A stretch of 64,000 nucleotides of DNA from Bryoerythrophyllum caledonicum (taxonomy: Eukaryota > Streptophyta > Bryopsida > Pottiales > Pottiaceae). The stretch spans positions 636,028-700,027 of the forward strand of contig OZ020519.1 in assembly GCA_963971425.1 (NCBI GenBank). Direction: 5' to 3'. The position numbers were made by a program, and so were the translations under genes. The notes under the pieces are model-generated. The model made no database searches. It saw only the letters and a program-made list of their open reading frames with translations, and had not been told where the DNA came from. Every line of letters starts with the position of its first letter. Positions within the stretch are counted from its first letter, which is position 1. Shown here piece after piece: positions 1 through 11,735 of this stretch.

Positions 1-164
1 CGTCCTATCCTACTCTCTCCGGGAGCCTTAACTCACATTCAACCACATAACATTCAACAAGCCACAACCTTGTACATCCTAGCAAAGACTCCCTAAGAGG
101 ACTCAACCCCCTCTCTCTCTACTCACACAAGCTCAACAAAGACTCTAGATACAAGCAATGAAGG

Positions 165-2392
165 TGTGAGTGATATTTCACCCCCCTTGATTGCGTTTAG
201 TAGTAGGGGGTTAAAACCACTCACATTCTAGTAATTCAATACCAATCCACATGATGTTTATCGCATACAAGGAATTACCACTTAACTTCCATAAAATTGT
301 TTAACCCAATTAGAATAAAGTTAACCTAAAAGTAGATATAAATTCACGCAAAGATAAATTAGATTAAGTAATTTCAATTAATCCCAAAGTAAATTAAACT
401 TACCCTAAGTAACTTAAGTTTAACCTACAGTAAATATTTTTTCCTAAGTAATAAATTTAACTCAAGTAACTTCAATTCACATAAATGAATTAGACTTTAA
501 CTCTAGGTTAAAACATTTACTTTCCCCCCCCCGGATTTCACTTTTGATTTTTGTTTTTTTAAATTTAAATTTAAATTTTTAAATTTTTTTTATAACTTTA
601 AGAAAAAATAAAAATTATCACACCCTCTCGTAAAACTCCAAGTTACTAGACCATTCCTAATGCAAGCAACCCTCACAAAACATACACAATACCCTAGGTT
701 GGAACACAAACAAATGAATGTTGATGCACCAGAACCGTGCCATAGGCCGGAGCTTCACATGTGCACCTTCACCCATCATCAACAACATTCACACTTCAAC
801 TCCACAATACACCATGCAAATAAAAAAAACAACAATTAGTAAAAAAAATTGAGTTTGAAGGGGGTCGGAAGGGCAGCAGGACCCCCTGTCACTAAAATAG
901 TTGTAACTTCGTGGTCGTAGATCTCCTTCAAGCGTGCCTAGGGTCTTTGAAAATCTGACTTCTAGATCTATATATTCTTTAAATATCGGCTCCAAAGTCG
1001 TTGGGGTTCGCCCGCAGTAGCCCACCGAAGTTGATGCTTGAGAACTACCGGCGGCAGGACCTCCTCGCTCTTAATCAACAGCCACGTCCTTCTCGGTTCT
1101 CCAATGATCACAAAACTTGGACCGTAGGGGGTAGACTTCACGCCGCTCGAGCACACGCAAAAAACACCAAAAAAACTCTTACCAATGAATATTTACGGGC
1201 CTCCAAGGTTACTGCCCTTCAACTCTTGCGGCCGTCGACCCTCTCGCACTTCATTGGCCATAACTCCTTTGTCTTCACTCGGAATTGCGCGTGCTTAGTG
1301 TCCACGGAAGGCCAACTTGAAGTTCCACGCACCTTCCAAAGATCAATTTCAAAGCCATCATAGTCCGCTCGCAGTAGTCCGCTAAAGTTGACGCACCAAA
1401 TCTGGCTAGCAGCAGACCCCTCAATACTAAAACCATCACAACTTCCTCATCTTTGCTTCAAACACAACATGCTTGGTGTCTCTAGAAAGCTTACAACAAG
1501 ATCTAACTACCGGTAAATTTCCTCGTTAAACACACAAGAGCAATGCAATCGCAGCTCTACAAAACAAGGGTAAATGGGGGAGCACTTGGACATGGCTTCG
1601 CCCACACAAGAGAGAGAGAGAGTGAGCTTGGCCAACCAAGCCCTCTTATACAAGTAGGAAGAGTCTCAAGGGTGGCGGCCACATCCCCATCCTTGAACCT
1701 AACAACCCCTAATCAAGATCAAGGGCCCACGATCACTCTAGCCCTAATCCCGATTTTAGGGCTGAACACGCCTAAAACCCCTAAATTAAAGGCCTTTTGC
1801 CAAAATTAACCTCACCAATGTGTTTAAAATACATTGAAACATTAGGTTTGACTATTCATACACCCCAATCCGAGTTCTAGATCATTTAAACTAACAATTT
1901 GCAAACTAATTGCAAGTCCCCCAATAATTTCGATTCTAATTAATCCAACAAAAAGATTAGCAATCCTTCTCCAACCCTTCTTCTTCTTCTTTCTTCGTCT
2001 TTCTTCTTCTTTCTTCTTCTTTCTTCTTCCATATGAGTCTTTCCCACACTCTACTCTATCACTAAAACACTAAACTAACTTCATCAATAATCATTCAACA
2101 ATTAAAATTCCTCGATATCTAACTCCACTACCTCTAATTAATATTCTACATCCCTAATGCTCATTCTTCTACTTCTCCCACTTGCACCACACTTTAAGTT
2201 TCATTTTGTCTCTTTTTGCTTCTCGCACATCTATTTTCCTATTAACAACCAGATTCTTCTACTAACACTAATTCAATGATAGTCTAAAGCTCTACTACTA
2301 ATTAACTACATCTAATCACAATGGTCTGACTAATTTGCTAGTTTCTAAATAGTTAGTCTAAAACCAAATGTGAACCATTAATTGGGCTCACA
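165..2392. mobile_element. 2.2-kb insertion with GAAGG target duplication (LTR-type, possibly solo LTR)
   Basis: The insertion starts TGTGAG and ends CTCACA, and is flanked by the 5-bp direct repeat GAAGG (160-164 and 2,393-2,397). The uninterrupted site is visible in copy 2 near 17,415-17,430 (CAATGAAGACAAGACA), which proves insertion. TG...CA ends with a 5-bp duplication are typical of LTR retrotransposons. I find no internal repeat that would mark two LTRs, so a solo LTR or a degenerate non-autonomous element is likely. Inside are a pyrimidine-rich CTT tract (about 1,977-2,030), an AG run (about 1,608-1,622) and a diverged internal duplication around the motif CGCAGTAGYCC (near 1,012 and 1,368). 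No convincing coding region was seen. Confidence 0.75.
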
Positions 2393-2818
2393 GAAGGCAA
2401 GACACAAGCAAAGCAACAAAGAGTAGAGTACATAAACCAAGAGTCCAAGTCTCCTTAAGTACACAAAGATCACTAGCTACCCTCTAAAACTAGATACCCA
2501 AAAGGTAGAAATAACATCTAGATCCTAGAATTGAGGGTTGCCTAGTCTCCGGCGGATTACCGGTTCTGCAATAAATCGGAAGACTCCCGGTGTAACATTC
2601 TCTAACCAAAGTAAGTAGCTAGAGAAATCACTCAAGTGGTAGCGACCGCGTGCATAATGAGGCCCCATTGATATCACTACTCTCACCTTAGCAATTAGAT
2701 CTAGCAACTTCAACAACTTTCCATCAACGGATAAGATGAATCAACAACAACACGTAACGTATGTCGAAGGCTCAACCAGAAAAGTCATCCGGATGAATGG
2801 AATTATCTTCCGGTTGAT

Positions 2819-4329
2819 CTATAAGGGGTTGACTAGAAGATTGGAAGTACCCACGAGTACATAGTCAAGAGAATCTACTAGAAGGTTGGAAGTCTCATCT
2901 TGGAGGTCTACCAATCGATTGAGAGTATCCATTGGTAGAATAAAAGTATCTAACGATACATGAAGAGTGTCCACTAGATCAACAAGCATAGCTACTGAAG
3001 ACTCCACCACAGAATCCATTGGTGAGAAAGAAAGGTCAACCAGTTTCTTCTTGGGAGGTTTTACCGGGAGGCCTTGTTTGCTCTTGTAAACTTTTACACC
3101 CTACTCCTTGAAAGATGGAGAATCCGCTCTAATGACTAAAGATTGAGTGGGTGGATTATCATCTTCTGAAGAAAGAAAACTGTCACAGACAAACCTTATC
3201 TTCTTCCGGGATGGGCTCCGGGCTTGCAATGGCATGGTGGCACTCGTTTGACCGGCAAGTTACTTAGTCAGTGCCACCATGATTTCTTATGCCTCGACCT
3301 TCCTATCAAGATGCTCCTTCAAAGATGTCCGCAGATCATTCTCCACTTTGGTCAATTGTTCTCGGTCTTCCCGGGCTCCAACCAAGATGTCTCCAGTGTT
3401 TTTCCACTCCAAATACCTTTCGGAGAGCCCTTTGAAGACTCATTGCGTCCAGAAGCTCCATCTCTATCTGCTGGATATCCCGGGTTACATCTCCGGAGAA
3501 CTTGGCTATATTCTTCACGAGAGTGAGATTCTTAGATGGCTAGGGTGGTGGAGGTGGTTTCTCCCGGTGAGACCGGGAGGACCTTTCCTCATTCGAGATT
3601 GCTTGAGATGATGAGGTCTTCCGTGGAATTGCCGGTAACGCCAACCGGAGCTCAGTGTATTGGGGAAAGGCCTGGGGAGCATGATTTTGAGGAGCCATCC
3701 CTTATCTCTACATTCTCTTCTCTTTCGGGCTTGAGATAATTGTGATGCTCATACAAGTGCATAAAATATGGAATCAACAAAGTCTTGGAACATCCACCTT
3801 ACTGAACTGCCCCGAGTGGAGGCAAAATTGCCTCTTCCAACAAGGACCTCCAATCCGGGAAGGAATCCTCAAAAAATGCTTGTATGTAGGTGGTGGCTAG
3901 CCGCGCTATAACTCTTTCACATCGGTTGAGGTGGAAGATTAGGTTTAGAAACTCAACCACCCTCCACAACCGGTGGTTCGTGAATTGATCACTCTGGTAG
4001 CATTCCGATACGTCGTAGAAATTTGACACCTGCTTGTCCAACAGATCTCGAGTAATCCCGGGTGTCGACCCCTCCTCTTGACGAAAGGAATCCACCTCAC
4101 ACCATACTTTTGTGGTCCATGACCGGGGTTTAGCCTAGTAGACTCCCCGGGGCGTCCTAGGAGGTTGCAACTATGGAGCCGCACGTCCCTTCTACAAGAC
4201 CCAAGGCTTCTTATATAAACCCTTGCAACTCATCCGGTTGAGGTCATCCTCCAGTTGTCCACCTTTCTGAGTCCCCTCCCACTTGTTTGGGTCAACTTTT
4301 GAAAGCGTCAATGATACCGACAGAGCCAT
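2819..4329 (-). pseudogene. Decayed gag-like ORF of copy 1
   Basis: Reading the minus strand from 4,329, the start matches the intact ORF of copy 2 (MALS.SLTLSKVDPNKW against MALLISLTLSKVDPNKW). The conserved core is clear (YQSDQFTNHRL, VVEFLNLIFHLN, AFFEDSFPDW). Several stops and frame changes break it, for example after GLYKKPWVL and after the segment LPPLGAVQ. The C-terminal repeat region, with NLLVDSLDYVLVGTSNLLVN, is recognisable at 2,819-3,019. Function is unknown; the protein is probably a nucleocapsid-like or TE-associated structural protein by context only. Confidence 0.6.
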
Positions 4330-5983
4330 GTTGTCCGGAATGGACTAGCTTCGTGATGTGCTTGTACCTACGCCAATCTCTTTATCAACTTATTGCAACC
4401 TCCGGCCCTGCCCGGATAACATAAGTATACTGGACAACTGGTGTACTTTCTCCGGAATACTTTACTAGACTAACGTGGATGCAAGTAGCTCGTGTATTTA
4501 GTAAAACAACTAACAAAACAACATCACTATTGACCACTTCAAACAAAAAGAGATGACTTAGGAGAACAAGAATTTTTGAAGGAGGTTTCTTGGTTGACTC
4601 GGAGATTGGAAAAAAGATGAAAAATTTAGGCAAGACCTAGAGAGGAGGGAAGAATGGAGAAAACATAAAAGAAGACTTGCCACGAGGCCCGGATAATTGA
4701 AAATAAATGATGGGACAAGAAGGTAGACGCTCAAGTACAAGAAATCAAGATCTAGGACATACAAGGTCTAGATAGAGTCTATCGGGAGATTTTTCTCTAG
4801 ACCGGAAAGAAGGTAACCAGAGTTCACCCCGGGAAAAGAAAAGTGAGAAGAGATCCAACAAACAAAGAAGTTGTATAAACAAGAAAAATCCATCAATAGG
4901 CAAGAGTCACCTTGTCCATAATTTCTTGCCACCTCCTTTTTGCACCCACAATCTCCTCGAAATCGTGGTCTAGTCTCTGAAATCTTCTCGCCGCAGTCGC
5001 AAATCTCCTTGCATCGCCTCCACGCCTAGGAATCCCTACGTCCGTTGTATCAAAAGCCTCATCCACTACAATCTTCTTGGAAACCCTAGGTTTGAAGATT
5101 CAAACCCTAGCTTGCCGCGCCCTTCCTTCAACACCTTCTCCGATACCTCTTCCAAAACCTCTTCAAAAATCCTAGCTCCACCACCTCTGACCTTCTTCCT
5201 CTTCCTCTTCTTCTTCTTCTTCCCCCCTCCTCTCGGCAATGTCCCGGTATTGGTGCTCTTTCCAGACTTTGTTGCAGTCGCGGTACTTGGCTCTCTCCAG
5301 ACTCTGCTTTGTCATGGCGCTCGGGCTCTCTCCGGACCCTGTTGCAGTCGCAGTACCCGGTGTTGCGGTACCCAGCTTGCGGTACCGAGTGTTGCGATAC
5401 TCGTGGTTGTTCGATACTGAGGACAGGTTCCGCCCCGTACCCGGTACTCGGGTTGATAGCCGCAAATACCCGGTACTCAGTTGGTACCCAAATATGGCCG
5501 GTTATCAACCAATGTTTTTTTTAATTTTAAATTCTATTTCTTTTTCTCCTTTTATATTTTTGTTTCATATAAAATTAAATTCCTGTTTTCTCAAATAAGA
5601 ATTGAAGTTTTCTACAACAATGAAGTAAAAAGAAAATCTAAACAACTCAACTAAAAAGAAACACTAATAAGTAGTCTATCTAGTTGATGAAGACTTTGAC
5701 TAGCTAGCTTAGTTTTAAGTGGTGATTTGGACTTTTGTCTCGAAGATCTTTCCCGGGCAATCTTTCTAGGTCTTTCCACGCATAACATTGGTAGTTTTAA
5801 GGCTTGGTTTTATTACCACTAAAACACTAATTAACTAGTTAAGCATTCATTGACTTTCACTAATTATTGTACAACCTACTTCTACGTACTACTAACTACT
5901 TTGCCGGTTATCTAAGACTAAAAATCACAATTTAACTAATTTTTTTGGTAGAGGCAACCAAGTGCAAGTTTCAGACTCCCACA

Positions 5984-8950
5984 GTACTACTACTTCTATC
6001 AGTTAAATTTCAAATTTCATGATTGAAATTAACATTGATATTAGCTACTTTAAATCATTATAAGCCCACCTTGATACTTTCATCATTTAAAGGTGCATGA
6101 AATGATTCAATGTGATTTCAAAGGATTTATTTAAAAACATATTGATTCCAACAAACAACACCCATTAACTCCTAAAGGACCAATGTCCCCTCAAGGGACA
6201 TTTTGAGTTTCAATTGAGTTCCTCAATCTCAAATTTTAACATTATTGGATGAGATTTTATTGAATGGCCAAAACTTTAATAAATCCAAATCTAATACAAA
6301 TTCAATTTTTTTCCTTTTAAAAAAAAAGAAAATTTCTCTTGGAAAGAAAATGGAAATCTTTGCATCTACCAAAAGGATTTTCGAATTTCTGAAATATAGG
6401 AAGGATATGATTGAATACTTGGTTGTGTATTGTTAAATCTCAACTCATATTAGTGGCATTGTAAGATTTTTAGGACACCTTCTACTCCTTTTCAACTTCC
6501 AAAATTTGGTGTACATGTGCCAAACAAGTTCTTTTAAAAGTTAAAATTAGCAAATCATATGGTGCAAAAAATTGCTATAGAAGGTGGTCAAAGTTTGTTG
6601 AAGGTATTTACTATGACCTCAAGAAGAGTTTATGTCTCACTTCAAAGGCTATTATCTTTTGATCCACAAGGTCAAACTAGTACCACACACTTGTACAATA
6701 GTATTACAAAATCCTACGATTAAATATATAAAAAATGTGTATATTTGCAGTTTTTGTTGGATGCATTGAAAATGGCACTTTTGAGTGATGTTGGGGTGTT
6801 GAATTATCACGATCCTTTGAGGTTTTCAAGAAAAAGGAAAAGATATAAGTAGGATGCATATTCAAATATGCTTTAGCATCATAAATAAAAAGGAAGTGCG
6901 ATTAACATATGGTACAGACTACAGTTTACTTTGTAGCTCATTATTATCCTATTAATGAACCTAATTGTACTACATTATAGATCTACATGAAGTGATTAAA
7001 ATCAAAGCTAATAAAATTACCTTGTTCCTACAATTCAAATATAACTTGCCTCTTTCTCTTCCACATAGCACTATCTATCCTCTATTCAATTACACTAAGC
7101 TTTAGCTACACCACAATATTAAAATTGAGATTTAATGTTTGCAACACTAATCATGAACTCTAATACCATATATCAACAAAGCCGTTAATATTACAATACT
7201 CAATATTACATTGACCACTAAATGTAGAGAATTGTAACTTTGGGTTTTTACTAACTTTACATTCAGTGTGTATTATTTGTGGGCCTCTCTTTTCTAATCA
7301 ATTGTGCCATGAGCCTCTCCCTTTCACCAAATGAAGGATTGGTGTCTCTGCCAGTAGAACAGCAGAAAGAACAAACACAAATTACTCCGAATAATGTCAT
7401 GGTTTGATTCGAGGAATGAATGCATGAAGGAAGGGAAATTCATCTTTGTACCGTGACGAATTCTAAAAGACGACTACATCTAATTTGGCGCATTTGCATT
7501 GACCATCATTGGCTTTAGGGTCCTTGGGCACACTAAAGTACAAAAAGTAAAATGTGTTAGTCATCCATCTGGCAGTTTTATGCGTGCGGGAATACGGTTT
7601 TGAGTCTTGATGAAATTTAGACTTTCACATTGAGCCATAGTTGTAAGAGCACAATCAACATGATGAATCACTCGGTTCAGAGACCTTTCATTCTCATTTT
7701 GTTCATGCACGTTTAGGTCAACCCTTTAGCGTCCAGGTCATGATTCTCCAAAACCAAGATATGTGCTAATTTTTTTCTTTGAACCAACTTTGATGGAAAT
7801 AGAATGCCTAATTTTGGTATCCAACCTTACAAAATTGAACTCAAATCATAACTTGAACTTTGGGGAAAATTTGCACAACATCTAATGGTTAATGGAATAG
7901 ATTATAGTGTTTAAAAATACCGCATATTGGTAATGAAAATTGTGGACTTACATTGGTGATGCAGGATATACTACTTTATCCGTCAATAGATTCTTGCAAG
8001 AACAAAAGAGGTTCGCATGTGCCCGAAGTTTATAGCTTTGCATTGACATATCATATGTGAAGAGAACATTTACACATGATTATTGATGATTTTTAAAACT
8101 TTTGTCTAGATGATTGTATACAAATATGTTTTTAACTAATACAAATAGAATAGAATGCGATGAGAGAGATCAACAATCACAAAACAATCAAGAATATCTT
8201 ACAAACAGATTTCAATCAAAATTTAAGACCAAAATAATTTTGCATATGTATGAAATACAACATAGTATGTGGCATGGTATTCATTGTATTTTAGTGTATT
8301 TGATGTATTTGGTGTTGTATTCCTAGATTTTCATGAGTTTGATTACTCCAAATGATGATCTCATTTTTGTAGTGTTCATGGAATGTGTGCGCAACTCTTT
8401 ACTTTACAATTCACAACCTAATTCGTCATGGATTTCATGCAAATTGAGTTTTAACACCTCCACAGTCCCATTTTGGATCTAGTGGGCACTAAAAGGTCAA
8501 GACTGCAGATCATGCTCATTTCTAGCCCATGTGAAATATCATTGTGAATCTGCCGATTGTATTCCCACCAATATCTGTTTTGTAAATACTCCAGTTCTAT
8601 AATACCTACAAAATAAATTTTCTCAAGTGCAAAATCTAGCTTTTCTATGATTACTACTTCTCAAGAAATTGACCTCAGAGCTACAGACCACAAGACTAAT
8701 ATCCTCGAAAATTCAAAGGATACTTTATGGAGTTAAGAAACATTGCGCTGTCAAAGAATTCCAGAAAATGGAGTTTTTAAGTTCATTCCATCTTTGTGAA
8801 ATAACCTCAAATGCATGGAAACCGCACTGACCGTGACATATCGCAAATAGTACGTAAAAATAGCTCAAAGAGCTAGGCTTCCAAATTGATCAATGAGCTA
8901 GTACGGATTCATGTTCAGCTAGTTGTTAACCTTTTATGACTCAGTAAATA
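5984..8950. other. A/T-rich intergenic DNA, no gene seen
   Basis: I find no ORF with recognisable protein features and no clear repeat structure. Short ORFs here (for example 6,245-6,436 and 8,114-8,326) have the low-complexity Lys/Asn/Ile composition expected of random A/T-rich DNA. Confidence 0.5.
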
Positions 8951-8954
8951 GACC

Positions 8955-9297
8955 TAAGAAAAGTGAGGTTTATACCATGCCCCTCAAGTGCTAATTCCTG
9001 TAGAAAAAGTGCGGTATTTACCATGTCCCTCAAGTGCTAATCATTGTAGAAAAATCACACTTTTTACCGTGTCCCTCAAGTGCTAATCCATGTAGGAAAA
9101 GTCCGATTTTTACCATGTACCTCAAGTGCTAATCCGTGAATTGCCCCTTGTGATACGTCAAAACAAAAACAATTGTCTTGTTACTAGATGCTTGAAGTAG
9201 TAAAAACAATCTTTTTTGCTCATGGAATGAAATTTACCACACTCATTAAACAAACCTAGGAAAAGTGCGGTTTTAAACATGTCCCTCAAGTGGTAAT
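8955..9297. repeat. Imperfect tandem repeat, ~45-bp unit
   Basis: Four adjacent imperfect units lie between about 8,955 and 9,137. Each contains GAAAAGTGCGGT-like sequence followed by TTTACCATGTCCCTCAAGTG and CTAATCC. A fifth, detached unit lies at about 9,251-9,297. No coding potential is evident. Confidence 0.7.
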
Positions 9298-9784
9298 GCC
9301 TCCTTGGACCCTTGTGATGGATAAGATGTTTCATCTCTTGTGTGGAAACTAGAAACGTCATCTCTGGAACTACAATCAGGTGCGTTCTCCATTGATAAAC
9401 TAGCTCCTGGCACCATGGTCCCTAATCCTGAATCCGCAAGTTTATCTCAATCTCACGCGCTAAGTATGTATAGCTCAAAGACAAGAGACTGAAGTAGTGA
9501 CTTTCACACAGAAGTTCGAGTGGGACAGTGAAATATTTTGTATATTTCTAAATAAAATAAAGGTTGCGCAAATTGAGATACTCGCAGTTGAAGGGATACG
9601 AGATCCGCTTCATGACCACCTTCCAAAACCTCCAGTAGTTCTAGTAGGGTCTACACCTACAGTAGATTATAGTAAGGCTGAAGGACCAATGTATTTCTCA
9701 TCTACGAGGTACATCGGGCAGGTATTGAGCATGGGGGTTAGCCACAGTGGGCAGGTTGTTGACCGGGCAGGAGAGGCGCAGTCC
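9298..9784. other. Intergenic, nothing recognised
   Basis: No gene or repeat was recognised. A 104-codon ORF at 9,497-9,811 has no recognisable motif and runs into the neighbouring dispersed repeat. Confidence 0.4.
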
Positions 9785-10760
9785 CATTTTTTGGCCGCCG
9801 TTAACCCCTAAGGTACCAAGGCAGTTTTGCACCAAAAACACTTCAAAATTAATGGATTCTAGTGCAATGAATAAAGAAGGTAACAAAAACTTTTATTTTT
9901 AGCTCTGACCGTAGGATCTCAATAAAGGCTTATTAAGTAATACATGTACAAAATTTCATAAACTTTGACCGCACGGATTGAAAGATTATAGTGTTTGAAG
10001 TCAAGCAAATGGTTCATTTTCTTCCCTGCGTTTAGTGGATCAGCAGACTTTGACTTCACTTGGTGTCAAAAAATTTCACTACACAAGGTCTAAATCTATT
10101 ACCATCTTGTTGAGCATGATGTTAGCTCCTTACACACCAATTTTTAGAGGTAGAGACAGGGTGTAGCATATTCAAAACAAGTGTGCAAGGAGTGGAAGCT
10201 CGAAATTTGTTAATTCACACTTTAATTTTTTTTGAACTTAATATGTTTTTGATTGATAATCCGAATGGTTAATAAGAAGGTTTACATTACATATTGTTGT
10301 GGGAAAAATAAAAAGTGAAAAATATGAAGATCTCTGGGTTTTATGTGGAAAAGAAGAAGTTTTTTTGGTACCTTGCCCGACAATGAGTGTTTATGTGTGA
10401 AAATGTTTGACTTGGGTTGGTATGCTATTTTTCACTAAAGACAAGAACTTTTTTTTGACAACATGAAGGGAAATAATATTACTTGCAAGTACTGAAAATC
10501 TCACTTTCTATAGAGTGTCCTATCAAAAGTTTTTGGAGGTGCCCGAGGTGCCTGCCCTCCCCATTTGAAATTAAAAACCCTATAACTTTTTCATCAAATG
10601 TCCAATTTAGGAAAAAAATGTTTTCCCACTAAGGTCTTGGTAATGCCCTTCTATGGTAAGAATTTCAAAGATGAATGTTTGAAATTGACAGCATAGGAAC
10701 CTGACCGAATTTTCAAAAAGCCCGTTTTGGACACTTGGTCCTTTAGGGGTTAAGGTTGGA
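9785..10760 (-). repeat. Dispersed A/T-rich repeat, inverted copy
   Basis: Read in reverse complement, this stretch matches 25,225-26,170 along most of its length. Shared blocks include GAGATCCTA(C/A)GGT near one end, GTTTGACTTCACTTGG.ATCA-type sequence in the middle, and AACCCCTAAA.G.CCAAGTGT near the other end. A further direct copy lies at about 24,040-25,115. No ORF is conserved between copies, so it is probably a non-autonomous element or fragment of a larger TE. Confidence 0.6.
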
Positions 10761-11151
10761 TGACCCACAACCACCACGAACCCCATAAGGGATAAGCAAA
10801 AGTGTACCAAAACCACCACAGACCCACCCCATTTCCGAAATTTTAGGAAGTCCTATATGATTGGGTGTCAGTTCATGATTGGTTCAAAGCTGCCGGTTTT
10901 TAGTCAATGCAGAAGTGGTTTTTAGTACAACTTAGTGTGGAAATAGAGAGTTGTGTATGTCGAGGAATGGGTCACGGCTTACTATCCACTTTGAAAATTT
11001 GTAGCAATTTCAATATGAAGAAATAAATGGTCACGACAATTGCAATATTCATGAAATCCTATTTTGAATTCCCAAAAAATGTCTTACCACGTATACAAAT
11101 GCTATAAATAGGTCAGCAAGCTTAAGTTGGTGGTTATAGGTCATCCAACCT
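10753..11151. mobile_element. Candidate MITE with ~25-bp terminal inverted repeats
   Basis: The ends are inverted repeats: AGGTTGGATGACC at 10,753-10,765 and GGTCATCCAACCT at 11,139-11,151. The similarity runs inward to about 25 bp with two mismatches (CCACAACCACCA against CCTATAACCACCA). The flanking dinucleotide TA on both sides fits a TA target duplication as in Tc1/mariner-type (Stowaway-like) MITEs. The length is 399 bp with no ORF. The family assignment is inference. Confidence 0.5.
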
Positions 11152-11404
11152 TAGTACCGATGGGGGGTTGTGGCGTGGTGAAAATTTGGCGGCCAAAGCA
11201 TTGAATGCATAGATGAATGCATGGATGAGTTTATGCACATGCATGAATTCATCGCATATTCAACCGCGGGACACGCTTCTCGCACGACCTCCAAGGCTGA
11301 GGTTTGTGTGTCCAGATCGAGCAGTGTCCAACAGTTGAGGTTGCATCCAACAGTCTCCACCGTGAACAAACGATCTTGCATTCAAGACTCTGTACCTTTC
11401 CACG

Positions 11405-11735
11405 TCAGCTTGCAGGAGCACTGTCGAGGTCTCTGTGAGCGCAATCTTGCAGGAGCAGTCTGGAGGTTTCCGCTTGCGCTTGCAAGAGCAATCTTGAGGT
11501 TTTTGCGCAAGCTTCCAGGAATAGTCTTGAGGTTTGGGCGCAAGCTTGCAGTCTTGCACTGTCCAGCTTCCGACGCGATCTTCGTCTTGATCTTCCAACG
11601 TGATCTTCCTCTCGAGCTTCCGACGCGATCTTTGTCTCCAGCTTCCCACTTGAGCATCCGCTCTTGCTTCCCACGTAAGCTTCCTCTCCAGCTTCCCACA
11701 TGAGCTTCCTCTCCAGCTTCCCACGTGTCCCATCG
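11405..11735. repeat. Degenerate tandem repeat, ~25-bp unit (AGCTTCC.ACGTGA..TTCCTCTCC)
   Basis: The best-preserved units lie at about 11,560-11,735, built on AGCTTCCCACATGAGCTTCC. A more diverged, longer unit built on GCAAGCTT...TCTTGAGGTTT precedes them. Open frames on both strands (to 160 codons on plus and 157 on minus) arise from the repeat and show only repetitive Trp/Lys/Arg/Glu patterns, so I do not call a gene. Confidence 0.6.

Larger units (their letters stand above)
1..5983 (-). mobile_element. Gag-like repeat element, copy 1 (left end outside window)
   Basis: This is the first of four related minus-strand elements. Bases 1-164 match about 17,275-17,430 of copy 2, and 2,393-5,983 match about 17,430-21,048, including the leader around 5,620-5,960 that ends in the motif AACTAATTTTTTT. 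The right terminus reads TTTCAGACTCCCACA at about 5,969-5,983. The element is interrupted by an insertion at 165-2,392. It carries a decayed gag-like ORF at 2,819-4,329 and no recognisable reverse transcriptase, integrase or transposase. CTT-rich microsatellite sequence lies near 5,190-5,222, and a degenerate CCGGTACTC-rich tract near 5,240-5,490. The class of element is uncertain. Confidence 0.7.

Noticed and set aside
5128..5508. 126-codon minus ORF with Glu-Arg tract
   Set aside because: The tract comes from the CTT microsatellite, and other frames are equally open; it lies in the leader of a TE.
8955..9297. CRISPR-like array
   Set aside because: The units are imperfect and contiguous with no unique spacers, and the DNA is plant-like.
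11260..11733. Long antisense ORF in the 11.4-kb tandem repeat
   Set aside because: The composition repeats with the DNA unit (VGSWR, KLERK), and both strands are open at once.
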